Positions 20,162-29,796 of a DNA stretch of 64,000 nt are shown here, piece after piece. The position numbers and the translations under genes are program-made. Under the pieces are notes generated by a model, which made no database searches, was not told the origin of the DNA, and worked only from the letters and a program-made list of their open reading frames with translations. The stretch spans positions 646,174-710,173 of the forward strand of contig CAUJNA010002124.1 in the NCBI GenBank assembly GCA_963377175.1, read 5' to 3'. This DNA comes from Effrenium voratum (Eukaryota > Sar > Dinophyceae > Suessiales > Symbiodiniaceae). Positions within the stretch are counted from its first letter, which is position 1. Each line of letters starts with the position of its first letter.

Positions 20162-21270
20162 ATAGATCGAATGTTGTTTTCGGCAAATGAAGTGAGCGAG
20201 TTCTAAATCGAAATTGCTCCGTTGTCATGTGAGGTGGAGCTTCTTCAACTCTTCGGGATTTGACAATCGCTTGTGGATTCTGCCTAGGGCAAGCGGAAGC
20301 GATGTTGGTTCTTCTGAGGATGGTGCGAAAGGATCTGGCTATGGTCGACCGGCCCCTCTTGTCGATGATCCTGTCTGCTGCCGATCCTGAACCTGCTTCT
20401 TCGTCCTTAAGCGAATTGTCCGCGAAGGTGAAAATGGTCTTACCTATCCACAGGTTAATCATCGGTTTATTTGCCTGGGATGTAAGTCTCCAATTGTCTT
20501 CTAGAATGTCTGGATCTCCACCTACGGATGCATCAATGATTTCCGTAGTACGTTCTCGGCTAATGTTATCAGGATTGATTGGACACTCCTTGGCTCCATT
20601 TGGTGTGAACAGCGCCTTGCGGGGCGTGATGTGCACACGGACGAGCTGCTTGTTCTTCTTGTCAAGGATCCAATGGTCCTGCTTTTGAGACCCAATGATC
20701 TTAGGAGTTGCTAGGTCCTCCTTTGTCTCGGATGATTTTGCTGCACAAACAGTTTCACTCTTGGTGAGATCCCCGGAGGGAAACTTGATGCTGTTGTCAT
20801 CATCATAGACATAGTTGGTGAGGCCTTTGTGAGCAATTTCTCCATGTGCCTTCACTCTTGCAACTCCAGCGAGGTCGACGAGCGCATGTCCTGTGCCGGA
20901 TACTGGAACTGCTTGTCGGTTCATGCCAGAGGCCTTGCATGTGATCTTGTCACATTGAGGTGTGTGCTCGATGGTCATGTAGAGGTTCCGCATCTGACTG
21001 ATGCTGAGGAGGATCGGTACAGTTCCTTGTTCAAGGACGTCGATGTTGGTACTGCATGGAGGAGTTGTGTGATATCGAAGATGCAGGGTCCAATTTACCC
21101 TGGCGGTCTCTCCGTTTGCAAAAGTGAACTTGGTCTCGGCCGGGATGTACTGATAGGAGATGATGTCCTTCATTGGTTCGATGGCCTTAGTAAAACGCTG
21201 GATTGCATGCCAGCTGCCCATAGATCTGGTACATCCATTGTCCAGAATCGCAGGTCGGATTGTGCTGAGG
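20076..21270 (-). CDS. Retroelement aspartic protease and integrase zinc region (copy 1)
   Basis: The minus-strand frame enters with AILDNGCTRSMGSWHA at 21203-21253. This matches the active-site segment of copia proteases (D-T/S-G) but with D-N-G, a change that would be expected to weaken or kill activity. The Met at 21221 lies inside this motif, so the true frame starts upstream as part of Gag-Pol. About 300 residues later ECEVCQAAKHAPSR provides the C-x2-C of the integrase HHCC zinc domain, and the frame then meets the integrase core. Between them is a long region without known motifs. Confidence 0.7.
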
Positions 21271-21506
21271 GTTGATGACAGGCGCCAGGCTGTGATTTGT
21301 TGTGACGGACAAATTGTGTTCTGAAACTGTATCTGATTGGATCAGCTTCCCGTGGATGGCCTTTTTCTCATGATGCTCATATGCATCATGGAATGCCATT
21401 AGTGCTTGTCCTGTGCTGAATGTCTCATGGGATGAGTACCAGCCATGTTCGTTCCATGTCCATGATTGATCCCAGTCTTGGTCTGTCCAACCGGCATAGG
21501 TAGGCT

Positions 21507-22217
21507 CTATATGGATGGCGCAGTCTGCTGGATGGCGGGCTGCTCTGCGGTGGCTGCGAACGTCTTGGATTTCCCTTTTTCATGTCCGCTCTTTCCTTTG
21601 CCATTCTCATAGGATGGATAACCTTTGTTTCCATCATAGGGATATTGGAATTTTGATTTTCCTTTCTTTCCCTTCTTTCCTTTGCCTTTTCCCCAATATG
21701 CCTGGTCGTAGGGATCATAGTTTTCATTGGCCATATTGGCCTTTCCGCCAGAACCGCTTTTTCTGAAGGGTTTAAAGCCACCTCGTTGGTGACTGCCCTT
21801 TTTGTTTCCTGATTTTCCTTTTCCTTTTCTCTTCTTGAATTTGAAGTTCCGCCCCGACACTTTTCTTGCTATGAACGCATCGTTCTCCTCGAGGACCCAG
21901 AATGTCTCTTCATCGTTGTTTGACATGAATCCTTCAAGTCCTTCTTCATCCTCAACCCAGAAGCCTTCTTCTCCTTCATATTCACCTTGTTCGATGATGA
22001 AGAATGTATTGCTTCGGTTGCCTCCTTGAGGTCGGATGGATGGATCTTGAATGGTCAGCATCTCATAGGAGTAGTTCTCTAGTGAGATGTTTCTCAATGA
22101 CATTGCACTTGTCAGTCTCTCTCTCTCCCTGTTGATCTGACAATTCACTCTGGATGATGAAAACTGTGCAATGAGATCATCCCCGAAGGGAAATGCGTCC
22201 GGCTGTCTGTCCTGCAT
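21507..22217 (-). pseudogene. Gag C-terminal part (copy 1)
   Basis: It continues Gag after a frameshift near 22190. A Glu/Asp-rich block (EGEEGFWVEDEEGLEGFM, DEETFWVLEENDAFIA) is followed by a strongly basic Gly/Lys-rich tail (KFKKRKGKGKSGNKKG, GKGKKGKKGKSK). Such tails bind nucleic acid in place of a zinc knuckle. A piece found in copy 2 (the HYHELFITTRTS stretch) is deleted in copy 1 near 22055. Confidence 0.7.
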
Positions 22218-22834
22218 TCGATATATTGTCTGAGGACTATTGGATCATCCTCATTGAGCAGGGCTGGAGGCGGTGCTCGAACACCGGCTGCTTGCTGATG
22301 CCGAGCAATTGTTCTTGCATTTGCTTCCTGTACGGACTGCCGAAATGCTGGGGACTGTGCCGTAAAAACTGGCATCAAGTCCATCCATGCTGCCTTCAAT
22401 CTCATAAGAAGGATTTCGAATTTTGATGTAAAAATGAGGAACTCTTGGTTTTGCCTTCGATGATTGAAGAAACTGAGGAGCCTGTACAGATACACGTTGG
22501 TCGCACCTTTCAAAAAGTACTTCTTCAGCGTGTTCTTGAAGTAGTTGACTCCTTCGTCAGGATCTTGCAGAAGGTCATTTTGGAGGACTGCCTTATACAT
22601 GCATGCATCTCCGGTGAGTCTGCTTTTGAGCAGAGGTCCTCTCTTGGGTGCTTCCACTGTTGTAATTGTCACCCAGTCGTCCACGAGTTCTTCATACCTG
22701 AACCAGCTGACTGTTCCGTCGTACGATGGCGGCTGCTTGGCGGTCATCGATAGATAGAGTGTTTCCTCCGTATAGCCTTGTGATTTGGCCATACTCGAAT
22801 AGGCTTCCATGAAGCCTTCTCCATCGGATGACAT
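22145..22834 (-). pseudogene. Gag N-terminal part (copy 1)
   Basis: The start at 22834 (MSSDGEGFMEAYSSMAKS) lies just after the primer-binding site, as expected for Gag. The core SYDGTVSWFRYEELVDDW, LLQDPDEGVNYFKNTLKKYF and NHRRQNQEFLIFTSKFEILL is the helical capsid-like region typical of dinoflagellate copia elements. It forms the virus-like particle in this family. A frameshift after DDPIVLRQYIE at about 22190 separates it from the basic tail. Copy 2 has the undamaged frame. Confidence 0.8.
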
Positions 22835-22858
22835 CTTCCCTTGGATCTCTGCGGAAAA

Positions 22859-22873
22859 CCTGCTCCGCTACCA
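22859..22873 (-). other. Primer-binding site, initiator tRNA-Met type (copy 1)
   Basis: On the element strand, 5 nt after the LTR end, the sequence is TGGTAGCGGAGCAGG. This is complementary to a tRNA ending CUCCGCUACCA, i.e. an acceptor stem beginning AGCGGAG with the A1-U72 pair that marks eukaryotic initiator tRNA. Plant copia elements use TGGTATCAGAGC. The site is deleted in copy 2. Confidence 0.75.
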
Positions 22874-22878
22874 CAAAT

Positions 22879-23003
22879 TGAGGCCCACTGCAGGGGTACC
22901 TTATCCCAGAAGGGAACTGGTACCCTTGTGGTAGTAGAGGTCGTTGTTTAGGTGACTGGATCTATTCCGGAGAGAATCCAATATGTGTAACAAACCAAAC
23001 ACA
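22879..23003 (-). repeat. 5' LTR of copy 1, internally deleted
   Basis: Plus-strand ends are TGAGGCCCACTGC and CAAACCAAACACA. It is 125 bp because about 170 bp between AATCCAATATG and TGTGTAAC, present in the 3' LTR, are missing. The missing part includes the spliced-leader-like sequence, so this LTR is unlikely to drive transcription in the normal way. Confidence 0.8.
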
Positions 23004-23475
23004 GGGGGGGGGGGCGGCAGCCCTCATGGTGATCAAAAAAGTGATGAATCAATTACGGCAAAATAATCTAAAAAGCAGCGGGGGGGACCCCCCCATGATG
23101 ATTGAAAAAGTGCTGCTTCAATTAGGGGCACAAAAGCAAAAATGAGCGAGGGGGTTGGGGCGGGCGGCAGCCCCCCCACGATGATCGAAAAACTGATGAT
23201 TCAACAGCGGCAAAAAATATCAAAAAGCAGCGGGGGAGTGGGTGGGGGGGGGCAGCAGCCCCCCATGATGATTGAAAAAGTGATGATTCAATTAAAGGTG
23301 CGGGGGGGTGGGGGGGGGCGGCAGCCCCCCCCATCATAATCGAAAAACTGATGATTCAATGGCGAAGAAGTGATGATTCAAATAGAGGTGCAATGATTCA
23401 AGAAAGGGTGCGATAGAATACAACAAGCAACGGGAGCGTTGGTGGGGGCGGCTTCCCCTATGATGGTCGATTAAG
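23004..23475. repeat. G-run/hairpin minisatellite between the two retroelements
   Basis: There are five to six units of about 70-90 bp. Each has a G-run, then GCGGCAGC with a C-run (a potential hairpin with a GGCA loop), then ATGATGATCGAAAAA and TGATGATTCAA, a spacer (GGGGCACAAAAGC), AAAAATGAGCGGGG and the next G-run. Unit lengths vary. The last unit degenerates into GATTCAAGAAAGGGTGCGAT, CAACAAGCAACGGGAGCGTT and GGCGGCTTCC, shared with 32.45-32.55 kb. Confidence 0.9.
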
Positions 23476-23489
23476 TGCATACATGTGCC

Positions 23490-23647
23490 AGTCCCCCCCC
23501 CCCCACAATGGTATGGTCTGTAGGGTCCCCGCATCAACCCTCAACCAACCCACCAAGCCTAAACCAACTCCAAACCACACCCCAACCACCCACCACACCA
23601 CCCCACCACCCACCACCCCACCCCACCCATAGAGGGGAGGGGGGGGG
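23490..23647. repeat. C-rich low-complexity tract ending in a G-run
   Basis: A run of 13 C is followed by CCAACC/CCACC-type sequence with almost no G on the plus strand, then AGAGGGGAGG and G to 23647. The retroelement copy 2 terminus TGAGGCCCACTGC starts right after the last G. Confidence 0.85.
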
Positions 23648-23664
23648 TGAGGCCCACTGCCCCA
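23648..23664 (-). repeat. Terminal remnant of the 3' LTR of copy 2
   Basis: TGAGGCCCACTGCCCCA matches the terminal 13 bases of the 5' LTR of copy 1 and is fused straight to ORF2 coding sequence, so nearly all of the LTR and the ORF2 3' part are deleted. Confidence 0.65.
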
Positions 23665-24420
23665 GGTGGACTTTCGTCCTGATCGGTGGAATGCCGTCTC
23701 TTCTTGGTCTCAGAGGAAGTATCCTTTTCCTTGCTGTGCTTGGTGGAATTCACATAATTGAAGAAGGCATCAGCAAATTCGCGGATCTTGGTGTCGTACA
23801 TCTCGTAATCTTCATGATCGAGATGCTTCTTCATGATCCACTTGTTGCTCGCCATGAGGCTGCCATCAGGTTCAAATGCTGCAACAATGTGTCTTGCCTC
23901 AATGGTTTTGTCTGTCAACGCTGTTCGCTCTTCGGAGAGTCGGATGCCATAGTCTTGGTCCTTGAGGAATGCAAGGATCAACAGTGCATCTCTTCCTGCT
24001 GGCACATGGGTCAATGCGGCTTCTGACTCATCGTCGTCGAGGATGACGTCATCGATGCATGCCATGTGGACGCGCAGCCTCCCCGAAGAATTTGACTGGG
24101 ATTTCCCAGATTGGGGCCCGTGCTCCATGATGCTGTAGAGCTGATTTCCATAGGTTGCATGGAACATGAATGTGATGGGCTTCTTCGAGAACGGCTTGAT
24201 TTTTCTCTCTTCTTCAATGGATGGTGGTGCCGGCCTTCGCATTCTGCGCTTAGGCTGAGCTGCCTTCATCTTCATGAGGCGCCTCGGATCTTGACGGATG
24301 CGGACTTGGCGGAATGGATTCCGTTGGGAGATCATAGTCCGGTTCGTCGTGATGAGGCTCTTTCTGCTCAGAGTACAGGGGTCGTCCAAAGGATTGGATC
24401 TCGACTTGTCGTGTGTGTCC
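23665..24420 (-). pseudogene. ORF2 Tpt1/KptA-like C-terminal lobe (copy 2)
   Basis: The minus-strand translation carries SGHTRQVEIQSFGRPLYSEQ (about 24350-24420) and ITFMFHATYGNQLYSIMEHG (H-x-T). It continues with RLRVHMACIDDV (R-x-x-V-H-like) and AGRDALLILAFLK with the Arg candidate. It is in phase with the N-lobe upstream except for a frame change near 24290. The domain is cut off by the deletion that joins STDQDE to the LTR remnant. Agreement of these motifs with copy 1, despite independent decay, shows they belong to the ancestral element. Confidence 0.75.
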
Positions 24421-25265
24421 GCTGTTGCATCTCACATAGAACTCCATCTCTGAATCAACATAGAATTCCTTGCCATCTGGCCTGAGTGCATTTTGTGCGG
24501 ATCTTGTGTTGAGCTTATCGATCCATCGATTCCTTGGAACAGTTTCTCCCCGTGCCTTGCGCTCCTTATATGACCCGTCCACGGATGGAAATACGAACGC
24601 AATTTCGAAACGTGATTTTCCATAGCTCGGGAACATAGCCATCAAGAGAAGTCCTGGCTTATTTCCAATGAAGTTCCTGGCATGTGTGATGCAGGTCAAT
24701 GCGTCATAGAGCTCGACGGATCCATCAGGACCCATTTCCACTTGTCGTTTGCATTCCTTATGGATTCCATGCCTTGGATCATGTCGAAGACATCCGGAAA
24801 ACGATCTGCTCATTCTCTCAATTCGCCAGAGGATGAGATCTGTGATCTGTTTCGCCTTGGATGGATCCATGCGGAAGTATTTGCAAACCTGTTCGACATT
24901 CTGGACGGTCTTCTCGAGATCAATGTTGCCGTTGTGGCATACCATCGGGATGATGTCGGTTCCGTAAACTTCGGATTGAGCATTGGTGTAGCAGCAGATG
25001 CTGTAGACCTTCTTGATGAAGTCCATGTATTGCTTCTCTGCATGAGATCCTTCACCTTGGAGTGTTGGATGCCAATAATCGTTGAATCTTGCCTTCAACC
25101 AGAATACCTTAACTCCATGTGGTCTCTCGTGCTCAGGAACGAAGTGGAAGTCCGGATTGACATCGAGGATGGTTGAGCATTCCTTGTAGTACTCGTACAC
25201 AAAATTCAGGAATTTTGAGTTTCCGAAAGGTCCTGGGTGTACGGATTCCTTCTGGAGGCTGATGT
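24250..25265 (-). pseudogene. ORF2 middle region and Tpt1/KptA-like N-terminal lobe (copy 2)
   Basis: This is an uninterrupted frame of more than 300 codons. After an unrecognised helical region (KVFWLKARFNDYWHPTLQGE, MDFIKKVYSICCYTNAQSEV) it has RMSRSFSGCLRHDPRH with the LRH motif (about 24779-24787). GPDGSVELYDALTC, KSRFEIAFVF and EFYVRCNSGHTRQ follow. This is the order of motifs in RNA 2'-phosphotransferase: LRH in the N-lobe, DG-V, RF, then RxNxGHT. Compared with bacterial KptA (about 180 residues) the spacing is expanded by roughly 100 residues, mainly before the H-x-T motif. The left end is joined by deletion to RNase H at about 25265. Confidence 0.75.
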
Positions 25266-25723
25266 TTGTATCCGATCGACCAGAGACCGCGAAGAAATAA
25301 TGCTGAACCGTAACAACGCATTAGTCCGTGCAACTCTGCAACAGTAGTGGACATGGTTGTGGCGGTGATCTTGTGCGTCTCATAGTCGACAAGGGAGCCT
25401 CTCGAGTTCGATGAGCCCTGGCAAAGATCTCTTTGTTCTGCAAGAAAAATAACATGCGCACGTTGGGATGACTCATCCTCGTCGTTGCGGTTGGATGCAT
25501 CTGGATAGCCGACTATGCGTGTCTTGCCACGAAGGGGCCAGAATCTCATGCTAAGCGGGATGCTTTTGATGGTTCTGACTGTCTTATTAATGGGGCGAAC
25601 GTCCTCAATGGTTGGTGATGATGCCTTGGATGCACACTTTGAGAATTGATAACCAATGTGGAATTGCGTTCGCGACTGTAACCAGTTGATCTGACCGAGG
25701 ACACTTCTGTATGCAGTATGCAT
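25266..25723 (-). pseudogene. RNase H, truncated (copy 2)
   Basis: It keeps the first two acidic motifs, VGYPDASNRN and TTVAELHGL, and ends at LFLRGLWS, where the deletion joins it to ORF2 sequence in another frame. The third and fourth catalytic Asp residues are missing, so it is inactive. Confidence 0.8.
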
Positions 25724-26264
25724 TTGTGGAGTAAGAGGAGTGTCGTCCTTCAGGTGTTTGTGAAAAGTGATCTCCTACAGTTCGTCGATGGCAACGTTCT
25801 GATGAACATTTGTCATCTTGCTTCCATTGGATGCGCTGTCCTACGAAGAGGCAATCATTTTTGTCCTCGGAACCAACCTGAAAATCTTTCCGAAGTCGTC
25901 CCATGATTTCCTTCTCGAACACGTCATCCCCCGTCATAAGAAGATCATCTACATGAAGAGACAGTGCTCCATGAACTTGTCGATTCTTAGCATTGTTACC
26001 AGAAACAGGATCCATTAGGTAATCAACTGCTCCTTCTAGATCGAAAGTTGTGGATGATTTCTTTTCACTCACCAATGCGGGCTTCGGAAGCTGCTTGCCG
26101 TAGTACACGTATGTACAACGGTCTGCCCGGGTTGGCACTAGTCCGTATGAACGAAGTGCCGAATCAAGGATGTTCCACCATCGACGTGGTGCGTCATTCA
26201 GCCCATAGGCGCTCCATGTGTGGTGGATATCCCATTTCAGGAGGTATCTGACAAATGATGTCAC
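25605..26264 (-). pseudogene. Reverse transcriptase palm with intact VDD box (copy 2)
   Basis: The frame YGLNDAPRRWWNILDSALRS, RADRCTYVYYGKQLPKPALV, then HGALSLHVDDLLMTGDDVFE covers the copia reverse transcriptase palm. The catalytic VDD is at 25941-25955. A small frame change near 26230 separates it from the finger region. The sequence after about 25800 is out of frame relative to the connection domain because of an indel (KCSSERCHRR). Confidence 0.8.
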
Positions 26265-27300
26265 GAGACTGATCGTATGCTTCGCCTTGGAGAAATGCTG
26301 TCTTCAAATCCATGTGGAATATATTCCAGCCTTTATTTGAGGCTGCTTGGATTGCAAGGCGGAAACCACTCCTGGATGCTGCAGGACTGTCTGTCTGCTG
26401 ATCATTCTTCTGCTTGTCTTGGAAGCCTCGGAGGACCCAGCGAGCCTTGGTCTTCAGGAAGTTACCATCCTTGTCTCGCTTCAGGGTTAGGACCCAGCGA
26501 CCGGTGACCCAGTTCCTGACCTGAATCTTGCGTGTATCGACTAAGTCGAACACTTCATTGTCAAGCCATGATTTGCACTCAAGCTGCTTGGCTTCAAGGA
26601 ATTGCTTCTGATAAGCTCTTATTTCCGTGGCTGTAGCTTCCTTCCGCTTCTTGCCAATGAGTGCGGCTGTGGATGAAGCCTTCAAGGATTCTTGCTTGGA
26701 TGAATACAGAACTAAGAGCGCACGGTCATCGTCGGTCATGTTCTTGCATAGCTGGTCAACATGATTGTGATCTGTGTATTTCTGATGAGAGAATCCGCAT
26801 CGGGGCGATGGGCTGAAGGTCCCTTTCACACGTCCAAGAAGGACAGGGTTGCCTTCGATATCTCTCGGAACCGTAAAGGATCCGGTGTTCGCACAGATCT
26901 TCTGTTCGGCTGTCATGAGTGACCAATGCGCTTCATCTAGAACGAGATCAGCTTGGTGATCATCGTAGGATCTGGTCCTCTGAGAGTCTTCTGAATCTCC
27001 ATCTTCCTGGTCAGTGTATCTCATGGTTCTTTCTGAACTTCCAGTGCCGGATGAGGTTGGAACATGAGGAATCAGCTCTTCCTCACTTTCATATTGGACC
27101 GGCAAATTCGCTGGATTGTTCGGATTATAATTGGATGAAGATGCAGGATCATGTCTGGGAGAATGCCCAGGTGACTCATCATTGTCATCTGGCTTCTTCT
27201 TCTTCTTCTTCCCAGTCTTCTGCTTCTTTGATGGACTGCCGGTTGTTTCTTCTTGCGCAAGTGTTGGCAGTTCAAGATCTTCATCTTTCTTCTGCTTCGG
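26194..27300 (-). pseudogene. Pre-RT linker and reverse transcriptase fingers (copy 2)
   Basis: It reads in one frame from the Lys-rich linker (SPSKKQKTGKKKKKKPDDND) through GSFTVPRDIEGNPVLLGRVK and KKRKEATATEIRAYQKQFLE to the RVT_2 start. RVT_2 motifs are NEVFDLVDTRKIQ, GRWVLTLKRDKDGNF, RWVLRGFQDKQ and HMDLKTAFLQGEAYDQ (first catalytic Asp). It demonstrates that the plus-strand RT block in copy 1 is inverted. The frame ends at 26194 just after YPPHMERL. Confidence 0.85.
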
Positions 27301-27724
27301 GATTTGTAAGAATCGCAGGTGGTGAAGGTACCACGACAGTCGGAAGAATTGGCTGAGATGATTGCGACTGTGACGGCAAAGAGACATCACCCCCCAGTCG
27401 ATTGAGTCCACTTGAGGATGAAATGGACTGTTTTTGCCGTTTAAGCGCTGCATCTCCTCCGCCAGGCTTGTCGTGTGGCGGTAGTGGAGGATCCACCGGA
27501 CTGTCTGGTGACACACTGTGTGGTGCTGGCGGCATGGGATGATCAGGCTGATGTGGAGGAGCCGGAGGAGGATCTGACGTTCTCGTCCGGAGGTGTTGGA
27601 GGTCTTGGATCAGGCATGGGATGGTCCGGTTGATCAGGTGGCTGCTGCGTGTCAGGCTGTTGAGGTGCATCCGTTGGATCCAACGGATCCGTCTCGATGG
27701 GCATCGGCTTGATGGCCGGCGCAT
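27281..27724 (-). pseudogene. Pro-rich Pol linker (copy 2)
   Basis: APPHQPDHPMPPAPHSVSPD, VDPPLPPHDKPGGGDAALKR and a Ser-rich stretch correspond to the linker of copy 1. Frame changes occur near 27580 and 27290, so it is not joined in phase with either neighbour. Confidence 0.6.
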
Positions 27725-28597
27725 CGGTGAACGACTGATGAACGGAAGAAAACATCACAGCATGCCAAGTCTTCGGATCATACTTCTCCCAATTCCATTT
27801 TGATGCAGGCAAGACCCAAATTCTATTCAGCTGATCAGGCTGCCAGAAGGCTATGATTGCATCGTTCGGAGGTGACGTAATAGGCATATTGATGCCAATG
27901 GTGTGGACGTATGCGGTGCATGCATCATACTGAGTGGATGAGATGCACAGTTGTCTCAACTTCTTACAGCCGTTCCACATGTTCTGACATCGCCAGTCAT
28001 TAGGATCTTGCTTGAAGATATCGATTTCAGTCCCAGGGGCTTCCATCTCCTTTCTCAGGATACCAACCTGCTTGATGGTGAATGGTTCAAAAAGGTCCTC
28101 CAAGAGGTACACCTCATTGTCAAGCGGTTTCACCTGCAAGTGTCGTAAGAGGATGTGCGCAAGATCATAACAGAACTGGTAAGGATACACCTGTGCCAGT
28201 TTGGTTCTGCTTCCGAAGGTACCAGCGTTTCCCTCTAGGGGTTGGTGTTCATGCTTGACTGAGCTGGAAAAATTTTTACACCTTCTGAAGATCGGTCTCA
28301 TAACCTCGGAAGGTAAACAGTGCATCAAGCTCGTGGGCTTGAGACTTCTGAGCCCGGATTCAGGATCTTTTAGTCCGTGTGCACAGAAATGGAAATCTCC
28401 CCAGGTCACGGATGGGTCTGAAAACAATTGTTGCATGCATTTCAGATACCATATCCTGGATGTCTGAGGATTTTCGATAATGAAGTATCTTCTGTGCTTC
28501 AACTGATAACGCGCAATGGATGCCACAAATTCAACCATGGGAAGGTAGCGTCTCCGCTTTTCCCCAACCTTTTGTTGGTCTTGCTGGATGTGCCTTT
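27543..28597 (-). pseudogene. Methyltransferase-like region, truncated (copy 2)
   Basis: It starts at the deletion junction with Gag and runs through IQQDQQKVGEKRRRYLPMVE, FIIENPQTSRIW (motif VI) and SLKPTSLMHCLPSEVMRPIF to the Pro-rich linker. Motifs I and IV are lost with the deletion. A second deletion near 28035 removes about 45 residues. It cannot be an active methyltransferase. Confidence 0.7.
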
Positions 28598-29737
28598 TCC
28601 CCAATATGCCTGGTCGTAGGGATCATAGTTTTCGTTGGCCATACTGGCCTTTCCGCCAGAACCGCTTTTTCTGAAGGGTTTAAAGCCACCTCGTTGGTGA
28701 CTGCCCTTTTTGTTTCCTGATTTTCCTTTTCCTTTTCTCTTCTTGAACTTGAAGTTCCGCCCCGACACTTTTCTTGCTATGAACGCATCGTTCTCCTCGA
28801 GGACCCAGAACGTCTCTTCATCGTTGTTTGACATGAATCCTTCAAGTCCTTCTTCATCCTCAACCCAGAAGCCTTCTTCTCCTTCGTATTCACCTTGTTC
28901 GATGATGAAGAATGTGTTGCTTCGGCTGCCTCCTTGAGGTCGGATGGATGGATCTTGGATCGATGTCCTCGTCGTGATGAAGAGTTCATGGTAATGCGTC
29001 TTCAGCATCTCATAGGAATAATTCTCAAGTGAGATGTTTCTGAATGACATTGCACTTGTCAGTCTTTCTCGTTGCTGATCTGACAACTCACTTTGAATAA
29101 TGAAAAACTGTGCAATGAGATTATCCCCGAAGGGAAATGCGTCCCGCTGTCTGTCCTGCATTCCTTGGATATACTGTCTTAGGACTGTCGGATCGTCCTC
29201 ATTGAGCAGGGCTGGAGGCGGTGCTCGAACACCGGCTGCTTGCTGATGTCGAGCAATTGTTCTTGCATTTGCGTCCTGTGCGGACTGTCGAAATGATGGA
29301 GACTGTGCCGTAAAGATTGGCATCAAGTCCATCCATGCTGCCTTCAGTCTCATAAGTAGGATTTCGAATTTTGAGGTAAAAATGAGGAACTCTTGGTTCT
29401 GCCTCCGATGATTGAAGAAACTGAGGAGTCTGTACAGATACACGTTGGTCGCACCTTTCAAAAAGTACTTCTTCAGCGTGTTCTTGAAATAGTTGACTCC
29501 TTCATCAGGATCTTGCAAAAGGTCATTCTGGAGGACGGCCTTGTACATGTAAGCATCTCCAGTGAGTCTGCTCTTAAGCAATGGACCTCGCTTGGATGCT
29601 TCTACTGTGGTGATGGTCACCCAGTCGTCCACGAGTTCCTCGTACCTGAACCAGCTGACTTTTCCGTCGTACGATGGCGGCTGCTTGGCGGTCATCGATA
29701 AATTTAGTGTTTCCTCCGTATAGCTCGGCTTGGCCAT
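28598..29737 (-). CDS. Gag (copy 2), intact core
   Basis: From Met 29737 (MAKPSYTEETLNLSMTAKQP) an open frame covers the whole Gag core without frameshift. It contains SYDGKVSWFRYEELVDDWVT, LLQDPDEGVNYFKNTLKKYF, the acidic block EGEEGFWVEDEEGLEGFM and the start of the basic tail KFKKRKGKGKSGNKKG. It ends at DPYDQAYWGKG, where the deletion fuses it to out-of-frame methyltransferase sequence. The upstream Met of copy 1 (MSSDGEGF) is present in frame-shifted form at about 29780. Gag would form the element particle. Of all reading frames in the two copies this one is best preserved. Confidence 0.75.
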
Positions 29738-29796
29738 ACTTGTCTAGGCTTCCATGAAGCCTTCTCCATCGGATGACATCTTTTCTTGGAAACCCA

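Larger units (their letters stand above)
10140..23003 (-). mobile_element. Ty1/copia-type LTR retrotransposon, copy 1 (defective)
   Basis: Element of about 12.9 kb read on the minus strand from the 5' LTR (22879-23003) to the 3' LTR (10140-10392). Order: primer-binding site, Gag, aspartic protease, integrase, methyltransferase-like domain, Pro-rich linker, reverse transcriptase, RNase H, then a separate ORF2 with a Tpt1/KptA-like domain. Integrase ahead of reverse transcriptase is the copia order. The ends are TG...CA and both abut G-runs. Frameshifts (Gag at about 22190, linker at about 17725, RT at about 16005, ORF2 at about 12480) and two inverted internal segments make it inactive. It is unusually long for copia because of ORF2 and the extra domain. 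Confidence 0.85.

Noticed and set aside
20260..25176. Plus-strand frames opposite the retroelement (e.g. 24682-25176, 20829-21275)
   Set aside because: They are complements of integrase, protease and ORF2 coding sequence and have no domains of their own.
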